Positions 22,901 to 33,597 of a stretch of 64,000 nucleotides of DNA are shown here, in pieces. A program made the translations under genes and the position numbers. Each line of letters starts with the position of its first letter. The stretch's first letter is position 1. The notes under the pieces were generated by a model. That model was given only the letters and a program-made list of their open reading frames with translations, was not told where the DNA came from and made no database searches. Where the stretch lies: contig MU858121.1 in the NCBI GenBank assembly GCA_033297075.1, positions 1-64,000 of the forward strand, read 5' to 3'. Source of the DNA: Rhypophila decipiens. Lineage: Eukaryota > Ascomycota > Sordariomycetes > Sordariales > Naviculisporaceae.

Positions 22901-23683
22901 CCCGAACTCCTCGAGAAACTCACCCTCCTAAAGTGGATCTTTGAAGCAAGAGAAATGCTCCACCGGGCATTGTATGACCTCCTCAGCGACAGAAACGACC
23001 GATACCGCGACATGGTCCTCGTTTCGTACAAGCTTGCGGGCGCAGACCAAGCAGACAAGGTAGCAGGCGCAGAGGCCTTCTTCACCCAAGATTCCGCCAA
23101 AAGGAAACAGGCATTCCACGAGGAAGTCCTCAACCGGACGCAAGAATTCCGCGACTCTGTGGAAGAAACGGTAGTAAGGGGGGTAGAACTTCAACTCTCG
23201 GCCTTTTGGGATATCGCGCCGCCGCTGAAGCAATTGCTGGATAAAATCCCGCTCGAGGAGCAAGCATTGGCTCATCTGCGGGTCATGATCCCCCCCATGG
23301 AGATGGAGGAGAATCCCAGCTATAGAGACCACCCGTGCCAGTATTTGTTCTCGTTGCTGTTGCATGCCGAGAAGAGCACGTATCAGTTTATCGAGAGCCA
23401 GACGAACTTGCTTTGTCTGTTGCATGAGGTTAAGGAGCTTGTGCTGGGGGCGAGGATCAAGGTTATAGAGGGAGAAGGGGAGGAGAATGTGGAGGGCTTG
23501 AAGAGGGAGGAGGAGGGGAGATTGACGGAGGATTTGAAAGAGAGAGTTAGACTTGTGCAGGATCAGTGGAGGAGTGCCATTGGGGAGACGTTGGGTGTTG
23601 TGAAGGAACGGGTTGGGGGGTGGTTATTAGAGACGGGGGGTTGGGATGAGAGTTTGGAGGATGGGGGTGTTGGTGGGGCTTGA
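19901..23683 (+). CDS. Large unknown protein: disordered N-terminus, helical C-terminus
   Basis: Two exons (19901-20189, 20253-23683) give 1239 residues. The 63-base intron has GTGAGT, GGCTAAC and GACAG and joins cleanly. The first ~470 residues are Pro/Ser/Gln-rich with polyproline runs (SPPPPPPYSPPRS). A conserved-looking helical block at about 480-545 reads FTQDAIERFTAFAHKESAAT and FAEFFVAESRIRRERYGQAI. After another disordered stretch, residues about 830-1239 are almost all predicted helix and coiled coil. They include LISDMTEITTIQERF, LTLLKWIFEAREMLHRALYD and HPCQYLFSLLLHAEKSTYQF. I do not recognise a named family. The folded, motif-rich C-terminus argues for a real fungal protein, possibly a scaffold. 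A second in-frame ATG at 19913 could be the start. Confidence 0.8.
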
Positions 23684-25003
23684 ATGAACACGGATCGCTC
23701 CGGGATGGATGGAAACGAGAAACACGAACTCTCGAGGAATCGTTAGAGGTGCGACGAGTGCCGTACGAGGAGACGACAAGATGTAATGAGACGGCTTGGA
23801 ATGAATGATGGATTGGATGGATGGATGGATGGTGCACACACACATGGAGAGGCAGCAATGTTGTCGACTTTTACTTGCATTATATACTATTTACTATTTC
23901 CTGTCGTGGAACTGTTTGGAGCACCTTTTTTATTTGTCTGGAAATGTCTGGGAAAAGGTGAAAGAAAGAAGAAAGATACCGCCACCGTTTGTTGATACCC
24001 CCCAACCATTTTTTTCTTATTTGTCTTTGAAGGAGTTGTTTTCATGGACACACACTATCGCTTTGGGCTGAAGCACATTATACCTGTTTGTTTATTTACA
24101 CTTGGCGACATTTGGTCCATCTGTCTTCATCTTGGTCTTTTCTCTTTGATATCTTCTTTTATAACCTACCTACCAACCAGGTAGACACCTTTTTGGGGGA
24201 GAAAGCTTGCAGATAGATAATTTTACCACATATCATCAAGAGGACGTCTCGCAGTACTGTGTCGAACCTCTCCGCATACTATGGCCACACCAATTTAAAG
24301 TTCTCTTAGCATGTTACATGTAGGTACAATAAACAATCGCTTTTTTTATACCCTAAATGTCGCTTTTATCTTAGGGTGCAGAGATATATGTAATAAAGGT
24401 GTGGATAGTAGTAAGGTCCTTGTACGGGAGTAATAACCCAAGATAAATACGCCTTTAATATAGAGACAACTGTAGTTCGGCCCCCGCAGTTATAAAAGAA
24501 TAACTTTCCATTTTACCTAGCCTGCCAAGACCTTTCTCATAGTATGGAAGACGTTCGACATAGCACTGCGAGAACGTCCTCGATGGATCATCAATGCTGG
24601 CGCGGCACCCCAATGACACACGGACCATGTATTTTCAGAAGCCTCTCAGTCTTGGAGTGTGTTTCACCGCCTTGAAGTAAGGACAGATGATCAAGTACTG
24701 TACCTATGTGAGCATGCGGGCTGCGGCCTTTCGAACCTTCCGGCTGACTCTATATTCTTTAGTAAACGGTCTTCGTTTTATGCTTTCACATTTGCCCACG
24801 TGCAGGCGGCGATCCCCAATAATAAATCCACATTCAGAGGCAAGGCTGCTCTCTCTCTATATGATAAGGGGGATCCTTACATGTAACCGGCCGACCGAAA
24901 GTCCGAAACCCTCTTTCTATTTTCTAGCACATAGATACAAGATCAAATCCATGCCTTCTTCCGAGTTTCCAAGTTCTTGCTGCACGTGCGGTCGCCAAAA
25001 CGC
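23684..25003. other. Intergenic between converging genes
   Basis: This holds the 3' flanks of two convergent genes. It contains a GGAT-type microsatellite (about 23812-23832), AT-rich 3' sequence, and a small inverted pair ACCCTAA (24350-24356) / TTAGGGT (24371-24377). I see no gene. Confidence 0.6.
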
Positions 25004-27290
25004 TCACAATCCTAGACGTCGTCTCTTAACAAGCGGAGCATCAAAGTCATCAGCTTCATCATCATCATCATCACCATCGTCTAGCTCATGCTGCTTGTCC
25101 TCGACGGCGACTGACTCTTCTCTGTGGTGGTGATTTCTTTTGGCTTCCTCTTCGCGCTGGAACACACCAGCCATATAGCTCGCAAACTGCTTCATGGGCT
25201 GCAGCGCCCACTCAATGTACTCTGGGTTGATGCGGCTGTCCGCAGATGAGTCGCTGCTGAGGGCCAGGGCGCTTGCCGTGCGGACGACGTTCTTGATCTC
25301 GCGGCCGTTGAGGATCTCTTCGGCGAACTTGTCAATCGCACCGGTCTGGAGTAGCGCTTCCGCGCTCTCTGGCGAAGCGCGCTTGAGGAAGAGGTACCAG
25401 AGTTTTCGTCGGCTGTGGTGATTGAGAGGCGGGTAGTGGAGGGGGAGGTGTATGCGTGACATGAAGGCCCTGTCGAATGAGTTGATTCGGTTCGTCGTTA
25501 GGAACAGGATGCCTTGGTAGTACTCTAGTGTTCGAAGAAACACTGAGGAACGGTTAGTGATCGAATGGGCTTCACTCCTAATATTGTGCTGCTGCGAACG
25601 TACCTGAAACAAGCCCGTTGTGCGTGAGGTTCTTGGACTTTCTCTGCTCGAGATAAATGTCGGCTTCATCAATAAGAACCAGGGCCTGCCATTTCTCAGC
25701 CAGGTTGAAAGCTCTTGTGAGCCCGGTCTCGACAGAGTCGACAGATGTACCTAGTGTGCTGGCATCTAATCGGAGGAGTGGCTTCTTGCAGTAATCGGAA
25801 ATGCTTTCTGTCCGTCAAGTTTGTCAGTGCATCCTTGAGAGAAAAATGCCTGTCTTTGCCGTCCTCGGCGTGAGGACGGGGCTTACCGGCTGTTAAGGTC
25901 TTCCCGGTTCCTGGATCACCATAGAGCAGGAAGACCATCCCCCTTCCCTTTCCCTTGACGAAATCATCAAAGATGAGCCGTTCATCTTCGTGTACCCGAA
26001 CGAGTGATAGTATCTGCCTCTTTTGCTCCTTGGGAAACATGAGTGCATCAAAAGCTTCGGTATCAAATGAGATGTTGCTGATCGAGTCAATGTCAAAAAC
26101 TGCCCATTTGTTGTCCTTCAAGCAGTACCCCATGACATCTTTGTTGCACATCATAAGGTCATCCTCGGTGATGCTCGCCTGGACCGAGTCGGTGTTGTAT
26201 TTAGGTGTACCGTCCTTGAGATAGACTGGACCGACACAGTGAGTCTTGTAAGATGTGTGATCAATGACGATGCGACTTTTCACCTGTGGGCGCGCTCTAA
26301 TTAGCATGGCTCAGTGGTCCCGCAGAATAGAAAAGCCGAGAAAAATAACATTACCATTGTCCCCGTGTAGCTGGGCCATAGTTTGCACTTGCCATCGTAC
26401 CACAGGTATTGGTTTCCGTGTAGGCCGATGAACTTCCGTCCCCGAGCCAACAGCTCCTTCCTTAAGGTCACTTGCTCGGATTCTGGCAACCGACTGAAGG
26501 GGGCGCCAGTTAGCTCGCGCAGTAGCTTGAAGCCATCGTAAGCCTTGATGGTAATGTCAATATATCTGGACCCGTATTCTGACCCATCAAAATCAATGTG
26601 GCTACCGGTCAGTTTCCAATCTTTGGAAGTCAGGGTCATATTCTTGAACACAAAGGCTAGACGTCTCTCTCGGACGTAGACAATGTCCCCCGGCCGGTAT
26701 AACATCCATAAGTGTTTATGGTCCAAGGCAGGCCAGTCTGCAGAATCAATGTTATCAACCCAGACGCCGAGGGTGATAATCTCCTTGGAAAATGTTTCCC
26801 ACATGTACGACAGCAGGTGATATACATGCTTCCCGGCCTCGTAATCACGTTTCATCAGCTCTTCGCCATATTCTCCTAGCTCTTGGCGATAATGGTAAAG
26901 ACACCAAGGGCTGCCGGTGATGCTGATGTGTTTCGTTCCGATATTGTACGAGGAGTACTCGGGCACAGTCGCTTTCATGGCGGCTTTCATGTGTGGGGAT
27001 CTGATGTCAAGGACGATGTACAGGAAGTCTTGATGGTGATCCCAGTGTGTCGTGACAGACAGAGCGCTCTTAACCCCGTGATTCTGCCTGCCCTTGTACC
27101 TTTGGCCAGCTGGAAGGACGAGCCGTTCTCCATGATCGCCGTAGAAGGAGTCGAAATTTGCAGTCTCACAGCTGAGGCCGTCTCCGTCTTGCGTGGAGGG
27201 AATTTTAGGTGGAGGCGGCGCCCCCCAGATGAAGAAGTCCGCTGGTGGCTCGTCGTTTGGGGCGAGACCCAGAGGGAATGTCGAGTCCAT
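25004..27290 (-). CDS. DUF7025-type AAA ATPase
   Basis: Four exons on the minus strand (27290-26355, 26283-25887, 25807-25604, 25542-25004) give 691 residues, with canonical 61-79-base introns and matching phases. The N-terminal ~300 residues fit the DUF7025 region of fungal AAA proteins (DFLYIVLDIRSP, YGSRYIDITIKAYDG, FIGLHGNQYLWYDG). The AAA module has Walker A GDPGTGKT at 434-441, Walker B VLIDEAD at 488-494, and sensor/arginine-finger-like FLTTNRINSFDRAFMSRIH. The C-terminus carries an acidic run (DDGDDDDDEADD) followed by a basic VKRRRLGL, perhaps a nuclear signal. These proteins are abundant in filamentous fungi and their substrates are mostly unknown; unfoldase or remodelling activity is inference. 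Confidence 0.9.
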
Positions 27291-27951
27291 ATTGATGAGA
27301 TTCTGGGAATGTCAGGGACGGCAGGCAGTCTTTGGGAAACTCAAGTTAAGCCTCTGGGTTAGATGGGAGAGGCTTTTTGGTAGGCGTAGTAGCTTCAGCT
27401 GCGCAAGTTTGATATGTGAAAATGAGGACCTTGCGAGAAGCAGATAATCATGGTAGGGGAGTCCAGCGTTATATAGAATAACGTACTGTAAAACCCCAGA
27501 GCCTCGAAACTTACGTATGTACCTCGAGCTACCTAGCTACCTGCATTGCTAAGTACCTGATGTGTCGACAAGGATGTCATTTGTGCGACGGGACATTTGA
27601 GATAACCACGCCAAATCTGACTCGCAGTCTCATGGGGGCGGCTTCTTGGGGCACCTGGGTACATTATTATGAGAATATTCAACAGTGAATTTGGCTTTGA
27701 AGAAGGGGCACAAGAGGTGACTGGATTGTACTGATGCTAAAGATGTTGTAGGAGGAATGGTTCTGTGGCCCACACAACGCCCAATAAATGCTCGATTTCA
27801 GACCCCCACCCTGCCCCACTTTACAGTTTCTCTGCAGACATGTATCGCCTATGTATGTACAGTACAGTACGGTATTCCTGTCATCGAATCTCTAATTCCC
27901 TCATGACTTGAATGGGAAAGAGCGCGGAACTGTATGATGTAGATCAGGCCC
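27291..27951. other. Intergenic, promoter side of the AAA ATPase
   Basis: This holds the promoter of the AAA gene and probable 3' flank of the small gene at 27952. It has several GTACCT/AGGTAC-like words (27517-27560) and GTACAGTAC repeats (27855-27868). I see no gene. Confidence 0.55.
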
Positions 27952-28225
27952 CTACTTCTTTGAGGTGTTTGTAGACTTCGACGTGGTGGATGCTTGTTGG
28001 ACAAAAGCAATCGTATTGAACGGCTGGTCATTCACAGATTCACTGAGCCAGCGGTCAATGGCGTTCCCACTATCCGTCTTATGCACCGAAACGGCTGCAC
28101 TTTGGATAGCCTTGTCCTTCCAGGGTCGTGGGACAGGGACAAAGCGGCTCGGTTGTTTGTCCTGGGTGGAGTCAGTGGACCACAAAGTAATGAAACATCG
28201 AACACCTAGAACCGTATCTTACCAT
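27952..28225 (-). CDS. Candidate 70-residue protein, unknown
   Basis: An ATG at 28225 is immediately followed by GTAAGA. A 61-base intron (28222-28162) with ACTGAC and CCCAG joins in phase 0 to an exon ending TAG at 27952. The product is about 70 residues: DKQPSRFVPVPRPWKDKAIQ at the start, a Trp-containing helix-like centre (NAIDRWLSESVNDQPFN), and a Ser/Thr/Lys tail. The codon pattern and composition look genuine and the splice signals are good. The reading frame stays open upstream of the ATG, so the first exon may be longer. I do not recognise the family. Confidence 0.42.
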
Positions 28226-29431
28226 GTTCAGAAGCTTCAAGCTCAACCTCAGTTCAAGAAGAAAACAGTTGATATGTTGGCGGCGTCCCTGAGACCGCGG
28301 TGTTTGTCGATTTGGTGTAAGTGGTCACTGAGCCAAACAAAACTGAAGAGTAAATAGGTATGTTCTCAGACGAATGTCGTTAAGTTCATACAAGTGATGA
28401 TATCTGCGTGGAGAGAAAGAACGACCATCCAAACTGCTGGATATATGAATCGTGGCCGGATATTTATACACATTCTTTCCCTCGTCCTCGCTCGCATATT
28501 AATCGTGAGCTCTCCTTGGGACTTTCTTTTTTTTCTAAGTTCCAGAAAGGCCTTCACAGGTCCAAACCCCATTGCCCGCTCAACCGGCGACTGTATTGTG
28601 GTGAGCAGTTGCTCCCCAAGCTCCCTGGACCCTGACCTGGTCCACGCCATAGGTAGTCAGCGGCGGATTCACGGCATGGCCCCGGTTAGGACCTTCAAAA
28701 CCTTTTGATATGGTTCCAAGTATCCTTCGGACTCGACTACTCCCTGGTATGATCCTCTTTGGACCTTTTTGGACCTTTTGGATGCTCGCAGAATGGACTA
28801 ACGGGGGCTGCACCAGGCAAGGGCAAGTCGGCAACGACACCACACACCGGCATCGGTAAGGACAACCTTATATGACCAAATCCCTGCTCGCCAGGGGTGG
28901 GACTTTTCGAGGCCTTCGGGGACTTACTGCCAGGCCAATGAATGGCGGATACTGCAGCAATGAGGCTTCCAGCTTCCAAGAACGAGCTGGCATCTGTCGC
29001 GCTGATGCAATCCTAACCCATGGTGTGCACGTGGCAGGCTGTCGGTATTCCGGCGGGTGACATGGGACTTCGTAAACCTTTTGGAGATCTTTGTTATTGT
29101 GCTTCCTAGTGGTGGGAGAGCTGAGAGTAAGTACACTCGCAGCATGTGCATACATACATGTACACACCAGGTACCGACAAGGTCATATCATGCAGTAATG
29201 TCCAAGGCAGACCTCTCTGAGTGGCTTACAGATATGCACCGTATCAGCCATGCCCCTCAATATTGCTGGATCAATCTGGGACGTTTGAGGACCATTGGGC
29301 ACTTTTCACTTCGGCCCTCATTTACCACATCCCTCCTTACAACCGCCTTCAAAAGTTTGGAACCCCCTCAGATCCTGCTCTTGACTCAAGTCTTGTGCCC
29401 AGGACTTGATTTTACTCTCACGGCAAATCCA
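28226..29431. other. Intergenic between the small gene and the Clr5-domain gene
   Basis: No supported gene. A short direct repeat of TTTGGACC occurs at about 28756-28776. The distal part is presumably promoter for the + strand gene at 29432. The reading frame of that gene stays open upstream, so an earlier start cannot be excluded. Confidence 0.55.
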
Positions 29432-31811
29432 ATGCCTCAGTGGAATTCTGATCCAACATACCCTTCGGGGCTCGGCTCGGCACCGGGGCGGTACGGCTCA
29501 AATCCTCATCCACCCAACCCCCCGAGTGCTGGGTCAGACTGGCAGGGACGGCAACTACCGGCAGTCACCGCCGTGACAACTTTCAACCCAGCTCCTGTTT
29601 TCCACAACATAACACTTGGAGGCTCACTTGAGCCTTTTCCACTACCGCCTCCCCACCCTCAGTGAGTTACATCTAAGCCTTTCACAGCTAGATATCATGG
29701 CTCACATTTGGGAAACTGCTTTACCAGACCGGGCGGAACAAGCCACCGGAATGAGTTTGTTCGGCCGGGCATCCACGCCAGTGCGGGGACACATACCATC
29801 CCGGAAAATGTGCGTCTTGGCCCGCTCGCCAATACGAATAGTGGCCGTGTGGGATCCAATGATCGGGACCCGGACATCGGTCCGGCACGACAGCTCCCCT
29901 CTCGCAAGCCCAGGGCTCGGCAACCTGGCGAGGCGCAATGGCAGAAGAACAAAGCACTGATCGAGAAGCTGTACATGAAGGACGATCTTCCCTTGCCCGA
30001 GGTCGTCCAGATTATGGAAAGGGACCATAATTTCTCCGCGACGTAAGTCTTCCCGGGGCGCCAATGCCGTCAACAGGAAAGCCCATGTGACAAGCATAAC
30101 CGCATGCAGAACAGCTTACTAGCTTCAAATAGGGAGAAAATGTACAAAAACAAGTTCAAGGTCTGGCATTGGTCGAAGCATTTGACTCAGCTGCAGGCAA
30201 GGTATATAAGTAAAAAGATCAAGCAACGGCGCGAGCAACGGCCCCAAGTGGCAACCGTTATCGAGTGGAATCACCAGCAGTGGTCGGAAGACAAGGTGAT
30301 GCAGATATTTGGGAGGATTGCGCATGCCCAACCGCAAACCAGTCAACCCTCCGTTGCGCATGCCCAACAGCAAACCGGTCAGCCCTCCGTCTTCCAAACC
30401 CAACAATAAAATGCTCTGCTGACCCATGTGCTTAGCTGGCCAAGACTCTTATGCTGCCACCCCAAACGAGATGAGAGACATCAAGATCTATACGCCTCGA
30501 GAAACTGCTCAGACACCTCGAGAAATTGCTCAGACACCTCGGGACGTCTCAATTGCGCAGCCAGAGTACCGCGAAAGACAGCAAAACCCCACGATTCCTC
30601 GCAGATTTTACTTGGATTGTCCGCCTGTGAACTTGGACATGAGGCGAACAACCATCTCGGACCTTCGCAAATTACTCGTCTCGGCTAGTCAAGCTGCCTC
30701 TTCCGGGAATCAGGAGGAAGCCGACGCGGATTTTTGTGATGCCGTCGCGGGTTTTCGTCAACTTCTATCCCCAACCCACGAAGAAACGATCAAGGCAGGG
30801 TACTTGTATGCATCCTTCTATGCCAACAGCGGGAAGATGGACGAGGCAGATGCCGTGCTGTCTTGGATGACTGAAAAGCATCGAGAGAAGTGGGGCTCCG
30901 AGGACGAGAGAATATATCTGCACTACGCTCGTATGATCGAGCTCCTTCGGTCCTGGGGTCTCAAGGAACAAGCGGAGAACCTGGTCTACAAGCTCATTGA
31001 GGGCCTAGAAGACAACGATGATGATGTCACCTTGTCTCTGAACGATATTTCTGAAAAACAGATTCGGCGCTTTCTTGAGAATCCCGCTGACTTGGCGGAA
31101 ACTTTCCCCGACACCGATGACGCTGATGCCATCCGCCACCAGCTTAACAAGATCGATCTCGCTGTGATGGCAAACATCACAGGTCTAGAGGGTATCCTCC
31201 AGACCATTATTCGACACTGCGACGAGGATGATCCCGACGAGCTCGCCTTTCAAGCCTGTCGAGCCAAGTGCGCACTAGCACATCGTTATTTGTGTGGCGG
31301 CCAGGCATCAGACGCGATCCGCGTGCTGAAAAGCGGCAGGACCTCTCTAGCCCGCCTCCTCGAAGTCAGTGAGGAGCCTGTCGCCTACAGCACCTTGGGA
31401 GTCGCCCGCCGCCTTGCCTTGGCCTTCTTCGAGGCCAAGGACGAAACATCATGCAATGGCGTCGTCGATGATGTTATCATGGCGCTCGAGGCCCGGCTCT
31501 CTCTTCCAGAATGCAGGGACGACATCCTCGAGAAACATGCCTTGCTCGACTTTGTGATTTCGACAGCCTTTCACTTTCACGAGAAGTCGGCCTTCGACAA
31601 CTGCCGCTACTGGATTGAGCGGGCCCTGAACCTCGCCATGAAGCGGTTCGGGAGAAAGTCGAGAGAGGCGTTGAAGTTGCAGAAAACCTTGCAGAAGAAG
31701 GATTTCAATATGCGGGCGCCGGATGGTCTTACAGAGCTGTTGGGCTTCTCACGGAGTCGATGTGTTGAGTTCCCCGCGGAGAGATCTCTTCTCTTTTTAC
31801 CTCGTTCCTAA
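29432..31811 (+). CDS. Clr5-domain protein with TPR-like helical C-terminus
   Basis: The model has four exons: 29432-29661, 29728-30042, 30133-30377 and 30436-31811 (721 residues). The first two introns have strong signals and exact frame joins. The third is the weak point: a GTCAGC donor at 30378 with CTGAC and TTAG at 30435 fits phase and size, but a GTAAAA donor at 30210 would also keep frame. Residues about 147-201 form a Clr5 domain, with W-x5-LIEKLYMKDDLPLPEVVQIM, then MYKNKFKVWHWSKHL. The C-terminal ~400 residues are alpha-helical repeats resembling TPR (AGYLYASFYANSGKMDEADA, YLHYARMIELLRSWGLKEQA). Clr5 is a S. pombe silencing factor. Fungal proteins of this layout are numerous and mostly uncharacterised, so a chromatin role is only a suggestion. 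Confidence 0.8.
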
Positions 31812-32679
31812 ACCTGTGCCCCTCGGAGCGCCTTTGCGGAAAAAGAAAAAAAGCTCCTGAGATTTCCATTTGTTAGCAGCCATATGGAAAGGCCTTGGAA
31901 CAAAAATCGAACTCAGATAACGATAATGACGGCATAGAAATGAATTGGATAATTAGATCAGTGCGTCCGATGCCCTCAATAACGAAAAATATATTCCATC
32001 CAAACAATGTTACAATGTTTAGCTGAAAAGGCGGCTGTAAGTTGTAGGAAATGATGCCGGCTAATGACGTTGTAGAAGGGAGAGTTCGACCCTGCCTTGA
32101 CCAGCCAAAGAACTGCTGCACACTGGTTTGGATGCCCCACCAGTATGACCCACTCAACACAGCCGATGTGTTCTTCCTGCCTTCCAGCTCTTGCTCAGCA
32201 AACAGTCAAGTACACACAGTAGGGTCTAGTGTTCCAGCTATACCCTTGTAAGTAAAATACAAAGTTAGATCTAGGACTTCTTACCCATACGTTTCCAAGA
32301 GAAAAGAAATTGAGGAAATGGGGGACCAGTCCGTCCTTGCTTGCCCTTGAGATACCTATATGTAGGTGTCGAAAGAATGTGAAATTGGCCGAGCCCCTCC
32401 CTCGTCTACTTGCCATGTCACAATATCATCTCCCATTTCCGCAACATGTCAAAGACACAATGAAGCAAGCAAAACTCCATTCTCCTTTTGAACGCCAAAT
32501 ATGCCAGCCTATATATACAGCCCAAACCCGGATGACAAGCACGTCGTCCACCCAAGCCACAGTGTTATATCCATGATGTATTTGTACAGCCCGCCCTTTC
32601 CCATTCAACCCCATCCTCAACGTAGGAAGGCCAAGTAGGTAGGTAGGTAATCAAGCCCCAATCAAGACCCGCATCAGAC
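31812..32679. other. Intergenic between converging genes
   Basis: This holds 3' flanks of the Clr5-domain gene and FMC1, with an AGGTAGGTAGG tetranucleotide run just after 32625. No gene seen. Confidence 0.6.
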
Positions 32680-33315
32680 CTATATAAAGTCCTCCCACCT
32701 AGCACTTCCGCAAACAGCAGCCCTCTTCCTCGCCCAATCAATCTCGTTATCCAACCAAGTCCTCTCCTGAAGCGTCAAATACTTCTTCCCCATCAACCTT
32801 TTAATCTTGCCCATCTTCTGGCGTCGTTTATTCTCATGATGATTCCGCGTCCCTTGTTCCCGTTTCTCCATCCTAGAGCGATCGATACTTCTCAGCCTTC
32901 CCGCCGGCATCCAGTGCTCATCCACGTTATACTCGGGCTTGGAGTGAGGCTTACACTCATTCTGTTTTGGATCCTTGGGAACCTCGAATTGATGGGGAAG
33001 GTTCATCCCCACCCGTCTGGCAGAAAGCCGCACACGCTCTTCCGTGGACATGCCCATTCCGGGATTGTATTGCTCTATTAGGGAGACATAGTGGCGCTGG
33101 GCTTGGAAGTAGGACTTGTATTGCTCTGCTAGGGCTATTCCGGCGTGTTTTTCGGCAGGGGTGGCTTGGGTTTTGGGGAGGTAGATGAATGTTTTTCGGA
33201 GTTGGCTGTGGATTGGGATGCGCGGACGGGCGAGTATCGGTCTGGGAGGCAATTCGCGGAGGAGGGAGCGGTAGAGGGAGCGGATTTTTGCTGGGTCGGG
33301 GTTTGTTTTTGACAT
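32680..33315 (-). CDS. FMC1: ATP synthase assembly factor Fmc1 (LYR-type, mitochondrial)
   Basis: A single exon of 211 residues starts with ATG at 33315. The N-terminal half matches fungal Fmc1: the LYR-type helix IRSLYRSLLRELPPRP at about 11-26, then AEQYKSYFQAQRHYVSLIEQ, YNPGM and EERVRLSARRVGMNLP. Fmc1 is a matrix protein needed with Atp12 to assemble the F1 part of ATP synthase. The C-terminal ~100 residues are an unusual, strongly basic extension (HHENKRRQKMGKIKRLMGKK), longer than I expect for the family. A GTAAGC-type donor within it could mean an unrecognised intron. The gene is divergent from the MRX8-like GTPase, another mitochondrial gene. Confidence 0.82.
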   Translation of the reverse strand: MSKTNPDPAKIRSLYRSLLRELPPRPILARPRIPIHSQLRKTFIYLPKTQATPAEKHAGIALAEQYKSYFQAQRHYVSLIEQYNPGMGMSTEERVRLSARRVGMNLPHQFEVPKDPKQNECKPHSKPEYNVDEHWMPAGRLRSIDRSRMEKREQGTRNHHENKRRQKMGKIKRLMGKKYLTLQERTWLDNEIDWARKRAAVCGSARWEDFI

Positions 33316-33441
33316 TGCGACGGTTGACGGGATGGTCTATTGGTGGTTGTTGGAGCGGTGGGATGCGATGCTCAAAAAGTTCAAGGTTCGACGGGAACGG
33401 AACTGAATTGATGATGCAAAAGATAAATTGCGACACGGCGA

Positions 33442-33453
33442 TAACCCTAACCC
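33442..33453. promoter_or_regulatory. Telobox (TAACCCTAACCC) in a shared divergent promoter
   Basis: Two consecutive telomere-type repeats lie 127 bases from the FMC1 start and 145 bases from the MRX8-like start. In fungi such boxes bind Tbf1/TRF-type Myb factors and often mark ribosomal or mitochondrial-biogenesis promoters. Confidence 0.6.
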
Positions 33454-33597
33454 AGACCGCGATTCCCAATCCCGGCTGAACCCCTGTAACTCGCCCGGCA
33501 GGCACTGCGCCGGCCGGCAAAACTCCGTCCGAACTTTTTATCTTATCGGGGACTTGCGATCGCAATCCTCTCCTTGAACACAACAAGCAACAAAACC

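Noticed and set aside
33442..33453. Telomerase RNA template
   Set aside because: TAACCCTAACCC could act as a template, but the 282-base gap between two genes is far too small for a fungal telomerase RNA of about 2 kb.
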